A DNA stretch of 64,000 bases from Dactylosporangium aurantiacum (GCF_000716715.1 NZ_JNYJ01000006.1:124001-188000); one strand, 5' to 3'; positions 9,553-18,500 are shown, counted from the first letter of the stretch. Numbers and translations: made by a program. Notes: generated by a model from the letters alone, not told the origin.

Positions 9553-9951
9553 ATGGACTTCGTCTCGACCCGCCTGATCACCGCCGACATCGACCGCCTC
9601 GTCGGCTTCTACGAGGCGGTCACGGGCATACGGGCGGTCTGGGCCAGCGCGGACTTCGCCGAGCTGCGCACCGCGCACGGCACCCTGGCGATCGGCAGCA
9701 CCGGCACGGTCGCGCTGTTCGCGCCCGGTGCGGCCCACCCGGCGGACAACCGCACCGCGATCATCGAGTTCCTGGTGGACGACGTGGACGCGCGCTACGA
9801 GCAGCTGCGGGGCGTGGTGCAGGACGTGGTCACCGTCCCCACGACGATGCCCTGGGGCAACCGGGCGCTGCTGTTGCGCGACCCCGACGGCAACCTGGTC
9901 AACCTCTTCACCCCGGTGACCACCGAGGCGATCGCGAAGTTCAGCCGCTGA
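9553..9951 (+). CDS. VOC (glyoxalase/bleomycin resistance) family protein
   Basis: 132 residues, ATG with an AGGGAGC-type ribosome binding site. A VOC fold with two beta-alpha-beta-beta-beta units is indicated by TRLITADIDRLVGFYEAVTG at the start and ALLLRDPDGNLVNLFTPV at the end, where the terminal metal/substrate-binding region of the fold lies. Function is unknown; family members act on lactoylglutathione, bind antibiotics or open rings. It is divergent from the WYL regulator and is its likely target. Confidence 0.8.
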   Translation: MDFVSTRLITADIDRLVGFYEAVTGIRAVWASADFAELRTAHGTLAIGSTGTVALFAPGAAHPADNRTAIIEFLVDDVDARYEQLRGVVQDVVTVPTTMPWGNRALLLRDPDGNLVNLFTPVTTEAIAKFSR

Positions 9952-10071
9952 CCCACCGGCGCTGACCGCCGGGCCGGCGGACGCCGGGCCGGACCCGCAG
10001 GGCGCCGGGCCGGCGGGCGGGTCCGCCGGTGAGCCATGGCCCACCGGCGGACGGGACCCGGCGACCCCGGC

Positions 10072-10938
10072 TCAGCTGACGGCGACCGCCGGCACCTTCG
10101 CCGCGCGGAGGCGACGGCGGCGGCCCGCGGTGGCGAGGGCGACCGTGAAGGCGACCGCGCCGATCAGGACGATCATGGTGCCGGAGGGGACCTCGGCGGC
10201 GTAGCTGAGGTACATGCCGATCGCGCCGGACAGGGCGCCGATGACGGTCGCGAGGACCAGGGTCGCGGCGAACGAGTCGGTCAGCATCCGCGCCGTCACG
10301 GGCGGGATCACGAGCATCGCGGCGACCAGTGTGACGCCGACCACGTTGAGCGTGGAGAGGATGTTCAGCGACAGCACCACCATGAGCATGATGTCGGTGG
10401 CCAGCACGCTGACCCCGCTGACCGCGGCGACATCCGGGTCGAAGGTGGCGAACAGCAGCGAGCGGTACCCGAAGAACACCATCGCGACGGTGAGCGCCGC
10501 CACGGCGTACAGCATGAAGATCTGGCCCTGGGAGATGCCCAGGATGCTGCCGAAGAGGGCGCTCTCGAAGCTGGGGCCGGTCGCGCCGAACCGGGTCAGC
10601 AGCGCGATGCCCAGCGCGAAGGACGCGGTGGTGACGACGCCGATCGCCGCGTCGGCGCCGATGCGGTGCCGCCGGGTCACCGTGATGATGGCGAGGGCCG
10701 ACATGACGCCCCACACGCCGGCGCCCCACAGGAAGAACTCGGCGCTGATGAGCTGGCTGGCGGCGAACCCGCCGAAGATCGAGTGGGACAGGCCGTGGCC
10801 GATGTAGCTCATGCCGCGCAGGGTGATGTAGACGCCGGTCAGGCCGAGCAGCGCCCCGGAGAGGGTGGCGACGAGCAGCCCCTTCTGGAAGAACGCGTAC
10901 TGCAGCGGGTGGACGACCGCGTCCAGGAATGCGTTCAT
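10072..10938 (-). CDS. Metal ABC transporter permease (ZnuB/TroC-like)
   Basis: 288 residues with eight or nine predicted membrane helices, of the ABC-3 family of zinc/manganese permeases. The segment GMSYIGHGLSHSIFGG near residues 43-58 is the usual signature. It is the last gene of a binding protein-ATPase-permease operon on the minus strand, starting 3 bp after the ATPase stop. The protein forms the membrane channel of a Zn2+ or Mn2+ importer. Confidence 0.92.
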   Translation of the reverse strand: MNAFLDAVVHPLQYAFFQKGLLVATLSGALLGLTGVYITLRGMSYIGHGLSHSIFGGFAASQLISAEFFLWGAGVWGVMSALAIITVTRRHRIGADAAIGVVTTASFALGIALLTRFGATGPSFESALFGSILGISQGQIFMLYAVAALTVAMVFFGYRSLLFATFDPDVAAVSGVSVLATDIMLMVVLSLNILSTLNVVGVTLVAAMLVIPPVTARMLTDSFAATLVLATVIGALSGAIGMYLSYAAEVPSGTMIVLIGAVAFTVALATAGRRRRLRAAKVPAVAVS

Positions 10939-10940
10939 GG

Positions 10941-11711
10941 TCAGCCCGCCGTCGCCAGGGTGACCCGCGGGTCGACGACCAGCGGGAGGTCCAGGTGCCG
11001 CAGCACCTCCATGCGCGCGCCGTAGGTCTGCTCCAGCACGTCGGGGGTGATGACGTCACTGGGGCCGCCCTGGGCGATGATCGTGCCCTTCACACAGACC
11101 AGGTGCGGCAGGTGCGCCGCCATGCCGTTGAGGTCGTGCGTGGTGAGGATGATGGCGATGCCCTCCACGTGCAGGTCGGCGAGCAGGTGCAGGATGTCGT
11201 GGCGGGTGTTGGCGTCCACGCCCGAGGTCGGCTCGTCGAGCACGAGCAGGTGCGGGCGGCGGATCAGGGCCCGGGCCAGGAACATCCGCTGCTGCTGCCC
11301 GCCGGACAGCTCACGGATGTGCCGCCGCTGCAGGTGCCCGATGCCGAGCCGCTCCAGCAGGCGGCCGACCTCGGCGCGCTCCTCGCGGCTCGGCCAGGGC
11401 AGCGCCGAGCGGGTCGTGCGCCCCATCAGGACGCACTCGAAGACGGTCAGCGGGAAGTCCCAGTTCACCGTCTCCAGCTGCGGCACGTACGCGGTGCGCA
11501 GGCCGTCGCGGCGGTGCACCGCCCCGGCGGACGGCTTGACGGTGCCGAGCAGCAGGCGCAGCAGGGTCGTCTTGCCGGCGCCGGAGGGGCCGACCACGGC
11601 GCTGAACTGGTTGTCGTTGACCTCGAGGCTGACGTCGCGCAGCACGACGGTGCCGTCGTAGCCGGCGTCCACACGGTCGAGCCGCAGCAGGTTGCCGATG
11701 TGTGCGCTCAT
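10941..11711 (-). CDS. Metal ABC transporter ATP-binding protein (ZnuC-like)
   Basis: 256 residues. Walker A GPSGAGKTT lies near residues 36-44, the ABC signature LSGGQQQR near 140 and Walker B LLVLDEPTSGVD near 160. Start at ATG 11711, whose ATGA overlaps the stop of the binding-protein gene, so the two are translationally coupled. It drives the zinc/manganese importer formed with the permease downstream. Confidence 0.94.
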   Translation of the reverse strand: MSAHIGNLLRLDRVDAGYDGTVVLRDVSLEVNDNQFSAVVGPSGAGKTTLLRLLLGTVKPSAGAVHRRDGLRTAYVPQLETVNWDFPLTVFECVLMGRTTRSALPWPSREERAEVGRLLERLGIGHLQRRHIRELSGGQQQRMFLARALIRRPHLLVLDEPTSGVDANTRHDILHLLADLHVEGIAIILTTHDLNGMAAHLPHLVCVKGTIIAQGGPSDVITPDVLEQTYGARMEVLRHLDLPLVVDPRVTLATAG

Positions 11712-12718
11712 TGGGGGTAGACCGCCTTGTCTGCCGTGGTGCTCTGGGTCAGCGGCACCGCTTCGAGATTGGTCGTCGTGCCGCCGAGCCCCTTCACCAT
11801 CGTGATGAAGTCGTACCGCATGAGCCCGAGCCACGAGTGGTTGTCCTGGCCCGGCTCGCCCGGCAGGTCGTCGTCGCGCAGGGTGTCCTCGTACCGGGCG
11901 CCGGTCGCCCGGCCGACCTCCTCGAGGACCTTCGACGGGAACACCTCGGAGCCGAAGATGGTGCGGACCTTCTCGGCCTTGATCTGCTCGATGAGCTCGG
12001 CGACCTCGCTGGGGGAGGGGTCCTCGAAGTTCTCCGGCTGCACCGCGCCGATGATCTTCCAACCGAAGGTACGGCCGAAGTACGCGTAGGCGTCGTGGTA
12101 CGTCAGCAGCGCCCGCCCGCCGGCCGGGATGGTCTCCTGGTCGATGCGCAGCGCGTCGGCGAGCCGGTTCGCGGCCGCGCTGAACGCGGCGGTGTTGGCG
12201 CGGTAGTACTCGGCGTTGGCGGGGTCCCGCGCGGCGAGCGTGTCGCGGATCACCTCCGCGTACTTCACCGCGTACGTGGGGTCGGTCCACACGTGCGGGT
12301 TGGGCTTGCCGTCCTTCTCCGGGAAGGAGAAGTCGAAGATCCAGTCCTGCCGGGGCAGGATGCGGGTGCCGACCTCGACGATCTCGGCCTTGGCCCGCTT
12401 GTTCTGCTCGGCCAGCCGCTTCGTCGGGTCCTCCAGGCTCAGCCCGTTGATCAGGATGACGTCGGCCCGGCTGAGCGACTCGGCGATCTTCGGCGAGGGG
12501 TCGAAGGTGTGGCTGTTGGTGCCCTCGGGCACCACCCCCTCCACGGATGCCCGGTCGCCGGCGACCGCGGAGGTGATACTGGTTAGTGGCGCGACGGTGG
12601 TGACGACGCGGAGCTTGCCGGCGTCGGCCTCCGCCGAGCGGCTGCAGCCGTGCAGGGCGCCCGTCATGGCGCAGGCAAGCACTGATACGGCGAAGAACTT
12701 CGATCGCTGAAGTCTCAT
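11708..12718 (-). CDS. Zinc/manganese ABC transporter substrate-binding lipoprotein
   Basis: 336 residues beginning MRLQRSKFF; an ATG nine bases further upstream is possible. The N-terminus is a lipoprotein signal with the lipobox LHGC, so Cys is about residue 20. The cluster 9 (ZnuA/TroA) fold is indicated by EGTNSHTFDPSP (metal-ligand His), PNPHVWTDP (second His) and the helical backbone. A long His-rich loop, common in ZnuA, is absent, so manganese or zinc cannot be separated. First gene of the importer operon. Confidence 0.9.
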   Translation of the reverse strand: MRLQRSKFFAVSVLACAMTGALHGCSRSAEADAGKLRVVTTVAPLTSITSAVAGDRASVEGVVPEGTNSHTFDPSPKIAESLSRADVILINGLSLEDPTKRLAEQNKRAKAEIVEVGTRILPRQDWIFDFSFPEKDGKPNPHVWTDPTYAVKYAEVIRDTLAARDPANAEYYRANTAAFSAAANRLADALRIDQETIPAGGRALLTYHDAYAYFGRTFGWKIIGAVQPENFEDPSPSEVAELIEQIKAEKVRTIFGSEVFPSKVLEEVGRATGARYEDTLRDDDLPGEPGQDNHSWLGLMRYDFITMVKGLGGTTTNLEAVPLTQSTTADKAVYPQ

Positions 12719-12748
12719 GGCGGTCACAGTAAAACCGTCACCCGGCTA

Positions 12749-12765
12749 TTGCATAGCATTTGCAA
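12749..12765. promoter_or_regulatory. Candidate metalloregulator operator upstream of the ABC importer
   Basis: TTGCA-N7-TGCAA, within an AT-richer patch 31 bp upstream of the binding-protein start, with another TGCAA at 12778-12782. Its place is right for a Zur or DtxR/MntR site, but the sequence is not a consensus I can assign with certainty. Confidence 0.4.
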
Positions 12766-12840
12766 CAGCCGAACTTCTGCAATACATTGAAGTCCCTTAC
12801 ACGTGGACCAGCCTTGCCGTCCACCGTTATCGCCGTCGAT

Positions 12841-12869
12841 GTTCGACTGTGACCGTTCCCTGGTTGAAC
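12841..12869. promoter_or_regulatory. StrR-type activator binding site 1
   Basis: GTTCGACTG-N11-TGGTTGAAC. This matches the StrR consensus architecture (GTTCGActG-N11-CagTcGAAc) in length and arms. It lies about 480 bp upstream of the first StrR-type gene and about 120 bp upstream of the divergent metal importer, so control of the regulator's leader transcript is the likely role. Confidence 0.65.
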
Positions 12870-13221
12870 ACGCCGGATGTGGCCCCTGACCTGGGCAGAA
12901 AAGAATTCTGCCGGAGTGCGTCACAATCGCAGAGGTGTGTCCGTCATTACGGGTGACGCGCGATCGCGACCTGTCCGGCGCGGCGTTCCACCACCTGATC
13001 AGTGGGTGATGACGCCTGCATTCGGACCGTTCCGCCGTGCGAAGAATCGCGGCCGAGCGGCCCTGGGGCGGGACGGAGGAATGCCACGTCATGTGCGGCG
13101 GAAATGGTCGAAGTGCTGTGCCGGCGCCGTTCGAGCCGACGGTTCATGCGGGCTTCCCCCGGCACTGGCGCCCGGGCTGTCCGGCGCGGCGCGGCGGTCA
13201 GCCGTTGCCGCAGGGTGCATC
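12870..13221. other. Leader/intergenic region upstream of StrR-type gene 1
   Basis: 352 bp between the StrR-type site and a strong intrinsic terminator. Short plus-strand open frames begin at ATG 13081 (after GGAGGA) and ATG 13092 (11 bases after GGAGG). The translations are Cys/Arg/Pro-rich and match nothing I know. The presence of a terminator at 13222 implies that this stretch is transcribed, either as a leader or a small RNA. Confidence 0.4.
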
Positions 13222-13261
13222 GGGCACCGGTTCCCAGACCTGGGAGCCGGTGCCCGTTTTT
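13222..13261 (+). terminator. Intrinsic terminator in the leader of StrR-type gene 1
   Basis: GGGCACCGGTTCCCA, loop GACC, TGGGAGCCGGTGCCC, then GTTTTT. The 15-bp stem with one wobble pair and a five-T tract is one of the clearest Rho-independent terminators in the window. It lies only 87 bp upstream of the StrR-type start codon. Confidence 0.8.
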
Positions 13262-13347
13262 CGTCCGCCGGTGCCGGGTCGCGGGGACCCGGGGGCGGTG
13301 ACATCGAGGCAGTGGCGGCAACACAGCGCTGACGGAGAGGTGCACAC

Positions 13348-14523
13348 GTGGAAACTGCAGTGACCAGCAGGGTGGTCCGGAGCGCCGGCAACGGTGCGGG
13401 CGGGGACGCGGCGACGGGCCGGCTGTCCGGCCGTGGCGCGTTCAGCGTGCCGGTGAAGGTGCAGATCGAGCAGCTGCTGCCGGCCGACTCGCCCCGCCTG
13501 GACGGCGAGAACGAGGCCCACGCGCGCATGCTCGCCGACTCGGAGTCCGAACTGCCGCCCATCCTCGTGCACCGCCCGACGATGCGGATCATCGACGGCA
13601 TGCACCGGCTGCGGGCGGCCGTCCTGCGCGGGCGCGACACCGTCGACGTCCGGTTCTTCGACGGCCCGGCGAGCGCGGTCTTCGCCCTCGCGGTGGAGAC
13701 CAACATCGCGCACGGCCTGCCGCTGTCCCTGCGCGACCGGGAGAGCGCCGCGGCACGGATCCTGGCGGAGCACCCGGAGTGCTCCGACCGGGCGATCGCG
13801 CGGGTCAGCGGCCTGTCGTCGAAGACGGTCGGCGCGATCCGCCGCCGGCAGGCGGGCAACGGCCCCCAGGTGACCGCGCGGATCGGCCACGACGGCCGGG
13901 TCCGCCCGCTCAACAGCGCCGACGGGCGGCGCACCGCGAGCGAGTACATCGCCGCGAAGCCCGACGCGTCGCTGCGGGAGATCGCCCGGGACGCCGGCAT
14001 CTCCATCGCCACCGCCCGTGACGTCCGGGAGCGGATCAAGCGCGGCGACGACCCGATCCCGGCCGCCCAACGGCGCAACGCCCGGTCCGCCGCGCCCCCG
14101 GTCGCGGCTCCTGCCGTACCTCTGGTCGCGCCTCCGGCCGCACCCCCGGCCGCGCCGGCCGTCGCGGTCCCGGTTCCGGCCGCCCCTGCCCCTGCCCCGG
14201 CCCCGGTGACGTCGACGGTGACCCGCCTGCGGGTCCGCCGCGGCCAGTACGTGTCGAGCCTGGACCGCGCCAAGTCGGTGGTGGCGCAGCTGTGCAAGGA
14301 CCCGTCGCTGCGCTTCAGCGAGTCGGGCCGCACGCTGCTGCGCTGGCTCGACTCCCGGGTCGCGGAGATGGAGGCCTGCGACCGCCTCTTCGACGCCGCG
14401 CCGGTGCACTCCTCCTACCTGCTCATCGAGTTCGCCCAGTGCTACGGCAACAACTGGCACGTGCTGGCGGACCAGCTCAAGACCCGCGTCGACGGCGCCG
14501 GTCCCGCCGCGACCAGCCCCTGA
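13348..14523 (+). CDS. StrR/ParB-like pathway-specific transcriptional activator 1
   Basis: 391 residues, GTG start. The core (about 40-245) has the ParB/StrR arrangement: PILVHRPTMRIIDGMHRLRAA near residues 70-90 is the ParB-like nuclease-fold region. HTH segments follow (DRAIARVSGLSSKTVGAIRRR near 145-165; SLREIARDAGISIATARDVRER near 210-230). StrR-family proteins activate antibiotic clusters through GTTCGA-type palindromes, and four such sites are in this window. An Ala/Pro linker (about 250-290) joins a conserved C-terminal helical domain (about 300-391) that is shared with the second copy at 43146-44165. Likely a cluster activator. Confidence 0.85.
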   Translation: METAVTSRVVRSAGNGAGGDAATGRLSGRGAFSVPVKVQIEQLLPADSPRLDGENEAHARMLADSESELPPILVHRPTMRIIDGMHRLRAAVLRGRDTVDVRFFDGPASAVFALAVETNIAHGLPLSLRDRESAAARILAEHPECSDRAIARVSGLSSKTVGAIRRRQAGNGPQVTARIGHDGRVRPLNSADGRRTASEYIAAKPDASLREIARDAGISIATARDVRERIKRGDDPIPAAQRRNARSAAPPVAAPAVPLVAPPAAPPAAPAVAVPVPAAPAPAPAPVTSTVTRLRVRRGQYVSSLDRAKSVVAQLCKDPSLRFSESGRTLLRWLDSRVAEMEACDRLFDAAPVHSSYLLIEFAQCYGNNWHVLADQLKTRVDGAGPAATSP

Positions 14524-14699
14524 CCGCCGCCGCGGCCGCGCCCGTCCACAGTGGACCACGGCGGCCGGCGACACCGCCACACCGCTTTTTGCACAACCGA
14601 TTCCGCCGTGCGATTTACGGCGATGGATGGACACACCAGGGCGCGCGTACGTTGCGGATCCGAGCCGGATCGCAATGCCCGCCGTGGAGGACGTGTCCG

Positions 14700-15146
14700 A
14701 TGGCTGATGACGACGAGGCCCGCGCGGCCGCCGCGCGACAGGCCGACCTTGCCGCGTTCGCCGAGTCCTGGCAGCTGCTGGGGCTCGCCGCGGTCGTGCA
14801 CCTCTGGCCGCCCATGCCGTGGGTCCGCCGTGGTGCGCCGGAGCCGGGGAAGGCCGGCGCGGGCCGCCGCACCAGGGGCCGCGCCGGCCGCCACGCGAAG
14901 GCCAGCGGTGGCGGCTGGTGGCGGTGCGCCTGCGGCACCAGGCGCTGGCAGCTGCGCCGGACGGTCCGCGCGGTGCGCGCCGCCGTGGTGAGCGGCCTGG
15001 TGTGGTTCGGGCTGAGCACCGGCGCGGGGCTCAACGCCGACGCCCTCGCCGGCGTCGGGCGCTGGTGCGAGGGCATGCGGGAGATCCCCGTGCCGTGCTG
15101 CCCGCGCGCGCTGGACGAGCTGGGACCGGCCGGCAGCCCCGGCTGA
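14700..15146 (+). CDS. Hypothetical small basic protein
   Basis: 148 residues from ATG 14700, which has GGAGG nine bases upstream. The N-terminal 25 residues are acidic/Ala-rich, the middle is Arg/Gly-rich (about 45-75), and one hydrophobic stretch (about 92-108, VVSGLVWFGLSTGAG) could be a membrane segment. Cys residues occur in a CACGT-like turn (near 82) and a PCCPR pair near the C-terminus. No family recognised. It lies between the StrR-type activator and the LuxE-like operon and could be a cluster-associated gene of unknown role. Confidence 0.45.
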   Translation: MADDDEARAAAARQADLAAFAESWQLLGLAAVVHLWPPMPWVRRGAPEPGKAGAGRRTRGRAGRHAKASGGGWWRCACGTRRWQLRRTVRAVRAAVVSGLVWFGLSTGAGLNADALAGVGRWCEGMREIPVPCCPRALDELGPAGSPG

Positions 15147-15222
15147 CCCGTCCACGCATCGAAACCGGTGCGCTCGCGCTTGACGAAGTCCCGTCGGTTC
15201 GGCATCGTCATTCATGCGTGAG

Positions 15223-15254
15223 CACTGACAATTGATGTCACTGACAAATTGTCC
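15223..15254. promoter_or_regulatory. Candidate MarR operator upstream of the LuxE-like operon
   Basis: Direct repeats CACTGACAATTG (15223) and CACTGACAAATTG (15239), which also form the inverted repeat TGACA-N5-TGTCA. This AT-rich patch is immediately upstream of the LuxE-like start. CTGAC/GTCAG boxes recur at 19664 and 25484-25516. Confidence 0.5.
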
Positions 15255-15274
15255 ACCGGACGGACGGGCGGAGC

Positions 15275-16375
15275 ATGCTGATGGCCGACGATCTCACCGC
15301 TGTGTTCGACACCCCCGTCGACCAGGTCCCTGACCTCGACGAGCTGGTGCGCGCCACGATGGCGTGGCACTTCTCGCCCGCCACCGGCAGCCCGTACTGG
15401 GTCGGCAGGCTCGGCGACCTCGGCTTCGACCCCCTCGCCGACGTGAAGGGCTTCGCCGACCTGCACCTGTTCGACACGGTCACGGTCGACTGGGCCCGGA
15501 TCCCCGCCGGCCGGCTCATCCCCGCCGGCTGCCGCGGCGAACGCTTCGGCGTCTACGAGTCCGGTGGCGCCACCGGCGCGCCGAAGCGCGTGGTGGACGC
15601 CACCTCGCGCCGGCGCAACGTGGAGTTCCAGAGCCTGCTGCTGGACGAGGTCGGCTTCCCGCGCGGCGAGGGCAGCTGGCTGCACGTCGGGCCGACCGGC
15701 CCGCACGTGATGGCGAAGAACGTCACGCACCTGGCCGGGCTGCGCGGCTTCCTGTGCCACTACGTCGACCTCGACCCGCGCTGGGTGCGCCGCTGCGTCA
15801 GCCAGGGCCGGCAGGACCTCTTCGACCTGTACGTCGAGCACCTCGCCGACCAGGTGCAGGACGTGCTCGCCAGCCAGGACGTGCGCGCCATGTCGTGCAC
15901 CCCGCGGATCATCGAGCGCCTGATCGCCCGCCCGGAGCTGTACGACCTGCTGCGCGCCAAGCTGCGCGGGCTGATCTGGGGCGGCACGAGCGCCTCCCCG
16001 GAGACCCTGCGGCTGTTCCAGGAGGAGGTCTTCCCCGACGCCGTCGTCATGGGCGCCTACGGCAACACCATGATGGGCGTCGCGCCGCAGCGGCCGCCGG
16101 TCGACGGTGACACCTACCGGTGCGTGTTCCGCCCGTTCCACCCGTACACGATGGTCGAGGTCATCGACCCGGCCGACCCGACCAGGCAGGTCGCGCCCGG
16201 CGAGGCGGGCCAGGTCAAGATCACCACGCTGACCCGGGACCTGTTCGTGCCGCCGACGCCGGAGCGCGACACCGCGGTCCGCCTCGCCCCCGTCGACGGC
16301 TACCCGGGCATCGAGCTCGCCGACGTCAAGCCGCGCGAGGCCATCGCCAACACGATCGTCGAAGGGGTGTACTGA
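15275..16375 (+). CDS. LuxE/PaaK-like adenylate-forming acyl-activating enzyme
   Basis: 366 residues; ATG at 15275 or 15281. The ANL-superfamily phosphate loop is YESGGATGAPKR (near residue 89-100) and the AYGNTMMG segment (near 250) corresponds to the A5 adenylate-binding motif. The length is close to LuxE acyl-protein synthetase and shorter than PaaK CoA ligases, so the mobile C-terminal domain is reduced. It probably activates a carboxylic acid as adenylate/thioester for the LuxC-like reductase, whose ATG overlaps its stop (ATGA). No LuxD thioesterase accompanies it. First gene of the LuxE-LuxC-SDR operon, with a probable MarR operator upstream. Confidence 0.8.
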   Translation: MLMADDLTAVFDTPVDQVPDLDELVRATMAWHFSPATGSPYWVGRLGDLGFDPLADVKGFADLHLFDTVTVDWARIPAGRLIPAGCRGERFGVYESGGATGAPKRVVDATSRRRNVEFQSLLLDEVGFPRGEGSWLHVGPTGPHVMAKNVTHLAGLRGFLCHYVDLDPRWVRRCVSQGRQDLFDLYVEHLADQVQDVLASQDVRAMSCTPRIIERLIARPELYDLLRAKLRGLIWGGTSASPETLRLFQEEVFPDAVVMGAYGNTMMGVAPQRPPVDGDTYRCVFRPFHPYTMVEVIDPADPTRQVAPGEAGQVKITTLTRDLFVPPTPERDTAVRLAPVDGYPGIELADVKPREAIANTIVEGVY

Positions 16376-17748
16376 TGACCCTGCACCGGATCCCGCTCGT
16401 GCGCGCCGGTGTGCCGGCCACCTCCGCGGAGACCGCGCGGCTGGACGCCGTGGACGGCACGCCGCTGGCGCTGGTCGACCAGGCGCCGCCGCTGCTGGCC
16501 ACGCTGACCGTCGCGGACCTGCGCCGGCGCGGCCCGTCCGGCACCGCGCCGGACGCGGAGGTGTTCCGCCGCGCCGGCGAGCTGTTCGCCACCGCCGAGC
16601 TCGACGGCATCGGCCCCGAGCAGTACTGCGAGCTGCAGGCCCGCAGCGCCGGCATCCCGATCTCCACGGCCCGCCGGTCGCTGGCCGACATCCGCGAGGT
16701 CTGCACCCACATGGGCGAGCGGGTCGAGGCGGAGCGGCCGCCCGGCGCCGGCAGCGACGTCGAGGCGGGCCGCATCGAGGCCGTCTGGGCGCGCCGCGGC
16801 GACGTGCTGGCCGTCATCGCCCCCGGCAACAACCCCGGCGTGCACGTGCAGTGGATCCAGGGCCTCGCCCTGGGCTACCAGCTGGTGATCCGGCCGGGGA
16901 GCAAGGACCCGTTCACGCCGGCCCGGCTCGTCGCCGCGCTGCTGGCCGCCGGGGTCGAGCCGGCCCAGCTGTCGCTGCTGCCGGGCGGCCACGCCACGGC
17001 CGACGCGCTGGTCAGGGCCGCCGACCTGAGCCTGGTGTTCGGCAGCGACGACGCCGTGCGGGCCTACGCCGGCGACCGGACCGTGATCCCGCGCGGCCCG
17101 GGCCTGTCGAAGCTGCTGCAGCTCGGCGAGCTGACCGAGCAGGCCCTCGACACGATCTGCACCTCCGTCGGCTACGACGCCGGCATGCGGTGCACCAACG
17201 CGAGTGCGGTCTTCACCGACGGCGACCCGATGGCGGTCGGCGCGGCGATCGCGGCGCGGCTGGCCCGGCTCGTGCCCGGACCGCCGCTGTCGCCCGAGGC
17301 GCAGCTGCCGGTCATGCCGATCGCGCGGGCCACCGCGATGCGCGCCCACCTCGACGCGCGGCGGGCCGGCGCGGTCGACGTGGCCGCGCCGCTGTACCCG
17401 GACGGCCCGGTCGCCGACCTGGGCGACGGCTCCGCGGCGATGCGCCCGGCGGTGCTGGTCTGCGACCGGCCCGACCACCCCGGCGCGGCGATCGAGCTGC
17501 CGTTCCCCTGCGTGTGGGTGCTGCCGTGGGACCCGACGGAGGGCTTCGCGCCGCTGCGCAACACGCTCGCCCTGACCATCCTCGGCGGTGACCGCAAGCT
17601 CGCCGTCGAGGCGCTGCGGGAGCCGACGATCCGCAAGGTGCTCCTGGGGCCCCTGCCGACGTTCTCCGCCGGCACCACCAGCCCGCACGACGGGTTCCTC
17701 GGGCACGAACTGATGGAGGCACGCGGCTACGGGGTCGCGGCCGAATGA
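16375..17748 (+). CDS. LuxC-like acyl-CoA/acyl-protein reductase (ALDH superfamily)
   Basis: 457 residues, translationally coupled to the LuxE-like gene. It has the aldehyde dehydrogenase fold: APGNNPGVHVQW (about 149-160) is the cofactor-side loop and GYDAGMRCTNAS contains the probable catalytic Cys273. LuxC proteins reduce an activated acyl group to an aldehyde with NADPH through an acyl-Cys intermediate. In this context it would reduce a small acyl or carrier-bound group, because lipid-type substrates have no other genes here. An SDR gene follows 26 bp later and could take the aldehyde further. Confidence 0.85.
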   Translation: MTLHRIPLVRAGVPATSAETARLDAVDGTPLALVDQAPPLLATLTVADLRRRGPSGTAPDAEVFRRAGELFATAELDGIGPEQYCELQARSAGIPISTARRSLADIREVCTHMGERVEAERPPGAGSDVEAGRIEAVWARRGDVLAVIAPGNNPGVHVQWIQGLALGYQLVIRPGSKDPFTPARLVAALLAAGVEPAQLSLLPGGHATADALVRAADLSLVFGSDDAVRAYAGDRTVIPRGPGLSKLLQLGELTEQALDTICTSVGYDAGMRCTNASAVFTDGDPMAVGAAIAARLARLVPGPPLSPEAQLPVMPIARATAMRAHLDARRAGAVDVAAPLYPDGPVADLGDGSAAMRPAVLVCDRPDHPGAAIELPFPCVWVLPWDPTEGFAPLRNTLALTILGGDRKLAVEALREPTIRKVLLGPLPTFSAGTTSPHDGFLGHELMEARGYGVAAE

Positions 17749-17774
17749 CCACCCCCGCAGAAGGAGGAGCTCAG

Positions 17775-18500
17775 ATGAGTCGGACCATCGTTGTGACCGG
17801 TGGTGGCGTGGGCATCGGCCGCGCCGTCGCCGCCGCGTTCGCCGCCGACGGCGACCGGGTCTTCATCACCGGCCGGCGCGAGGGCGTGCTGAAGGAGACC
17901 GCGGCGCAGCTCGGCGCCAACGTCGAGCCCGTCGTGTGCGACGCCACCGACGTCGACCAGATCGAGGCCCTGCGCGAGCGGCTGCCCGAGGTGGTCGACG
18001 TCCTGGTGAACAACGTCGGCGGGACCGCGAACCTGCACCCGGACCTCAGCGGCGACCTGCGCGCCCTGGTCGAGCACTGGAAGGCCAACCTGGACTCCAA
18101 CCTCATGGCCGCCGTGCTCACCACCACGGTGGTGGAGCCGCTGCTGCCGGAGGGCGGAGCGGTGATCCACATCGGGTCGTTCGCCACCGACCGCGGCCAG
18201 GGTTCCTACGGCGCGGCCAAGGCGGCCCTCGCCTCCTGGAACCTGCACCTCGCGCGGCGGCTCGGCCCGCGGGGCATCACCACCAACGTGGTGTCGCCCG
18301 GCTACATCGCCGAGACCGAGTTCTTCGGCGCGCACCTCACGCCGGAGTTCCACCAGGCGCGCACCGCCGAGACCCTGCTCGGACGGGCCGGCGTCCCCGA
18401 GGACGTCGCCGGCGTGGTGCACTTCCTGGCCACCCCCGGCGCCCGGCACATCACCGCGCAGGTGCTGCACGTCAACGGCGGGGCGCTCACCACCAGGTGA
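17775..18500 (+). CDS. SDR-family oxidoreductase (3-oxoacyl-ACP reductase-like)
   Basis: 241 residues from ATG 17775, chosen because AAGGAGG sits 8 bases upstream; an in-frame ATG at 17745 is possible. Classical SDR: cofactor motif TGGGVGIG near residues 8-15, NNVGG near 80, and catalytic Ser-Tyr-Lys as IGSF and YGAAK (near 140-156). The C-terminal GARHITAQVLHVNGG segment is FabG-like. It reduces a keto or aldehyde group with NAD(P)H. Third gene of the LuxE-LuxC-SDR operon. Confidence 0.88.
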   Translation: MSRTIVVTGGGVGIGRAVAAAFAADGDRVFITGRREGVLKETAAQLGANVEPVVCDATDVDQIEALRERLPEVVDVLVNNVGGTANLHPDLSGDLRALVEHWKANLDSNLMAAVLTTTVVEPLLPEGGAVIHIGSFATDRGQGSYGAAKAALASWNLHLARRLGPRGITTNVVSPGYIAETEFFGAHLTPEFHQARTAETLLGRAGVPEDVAGVVHFLATPGARHITAQVLHVNGGALTTR

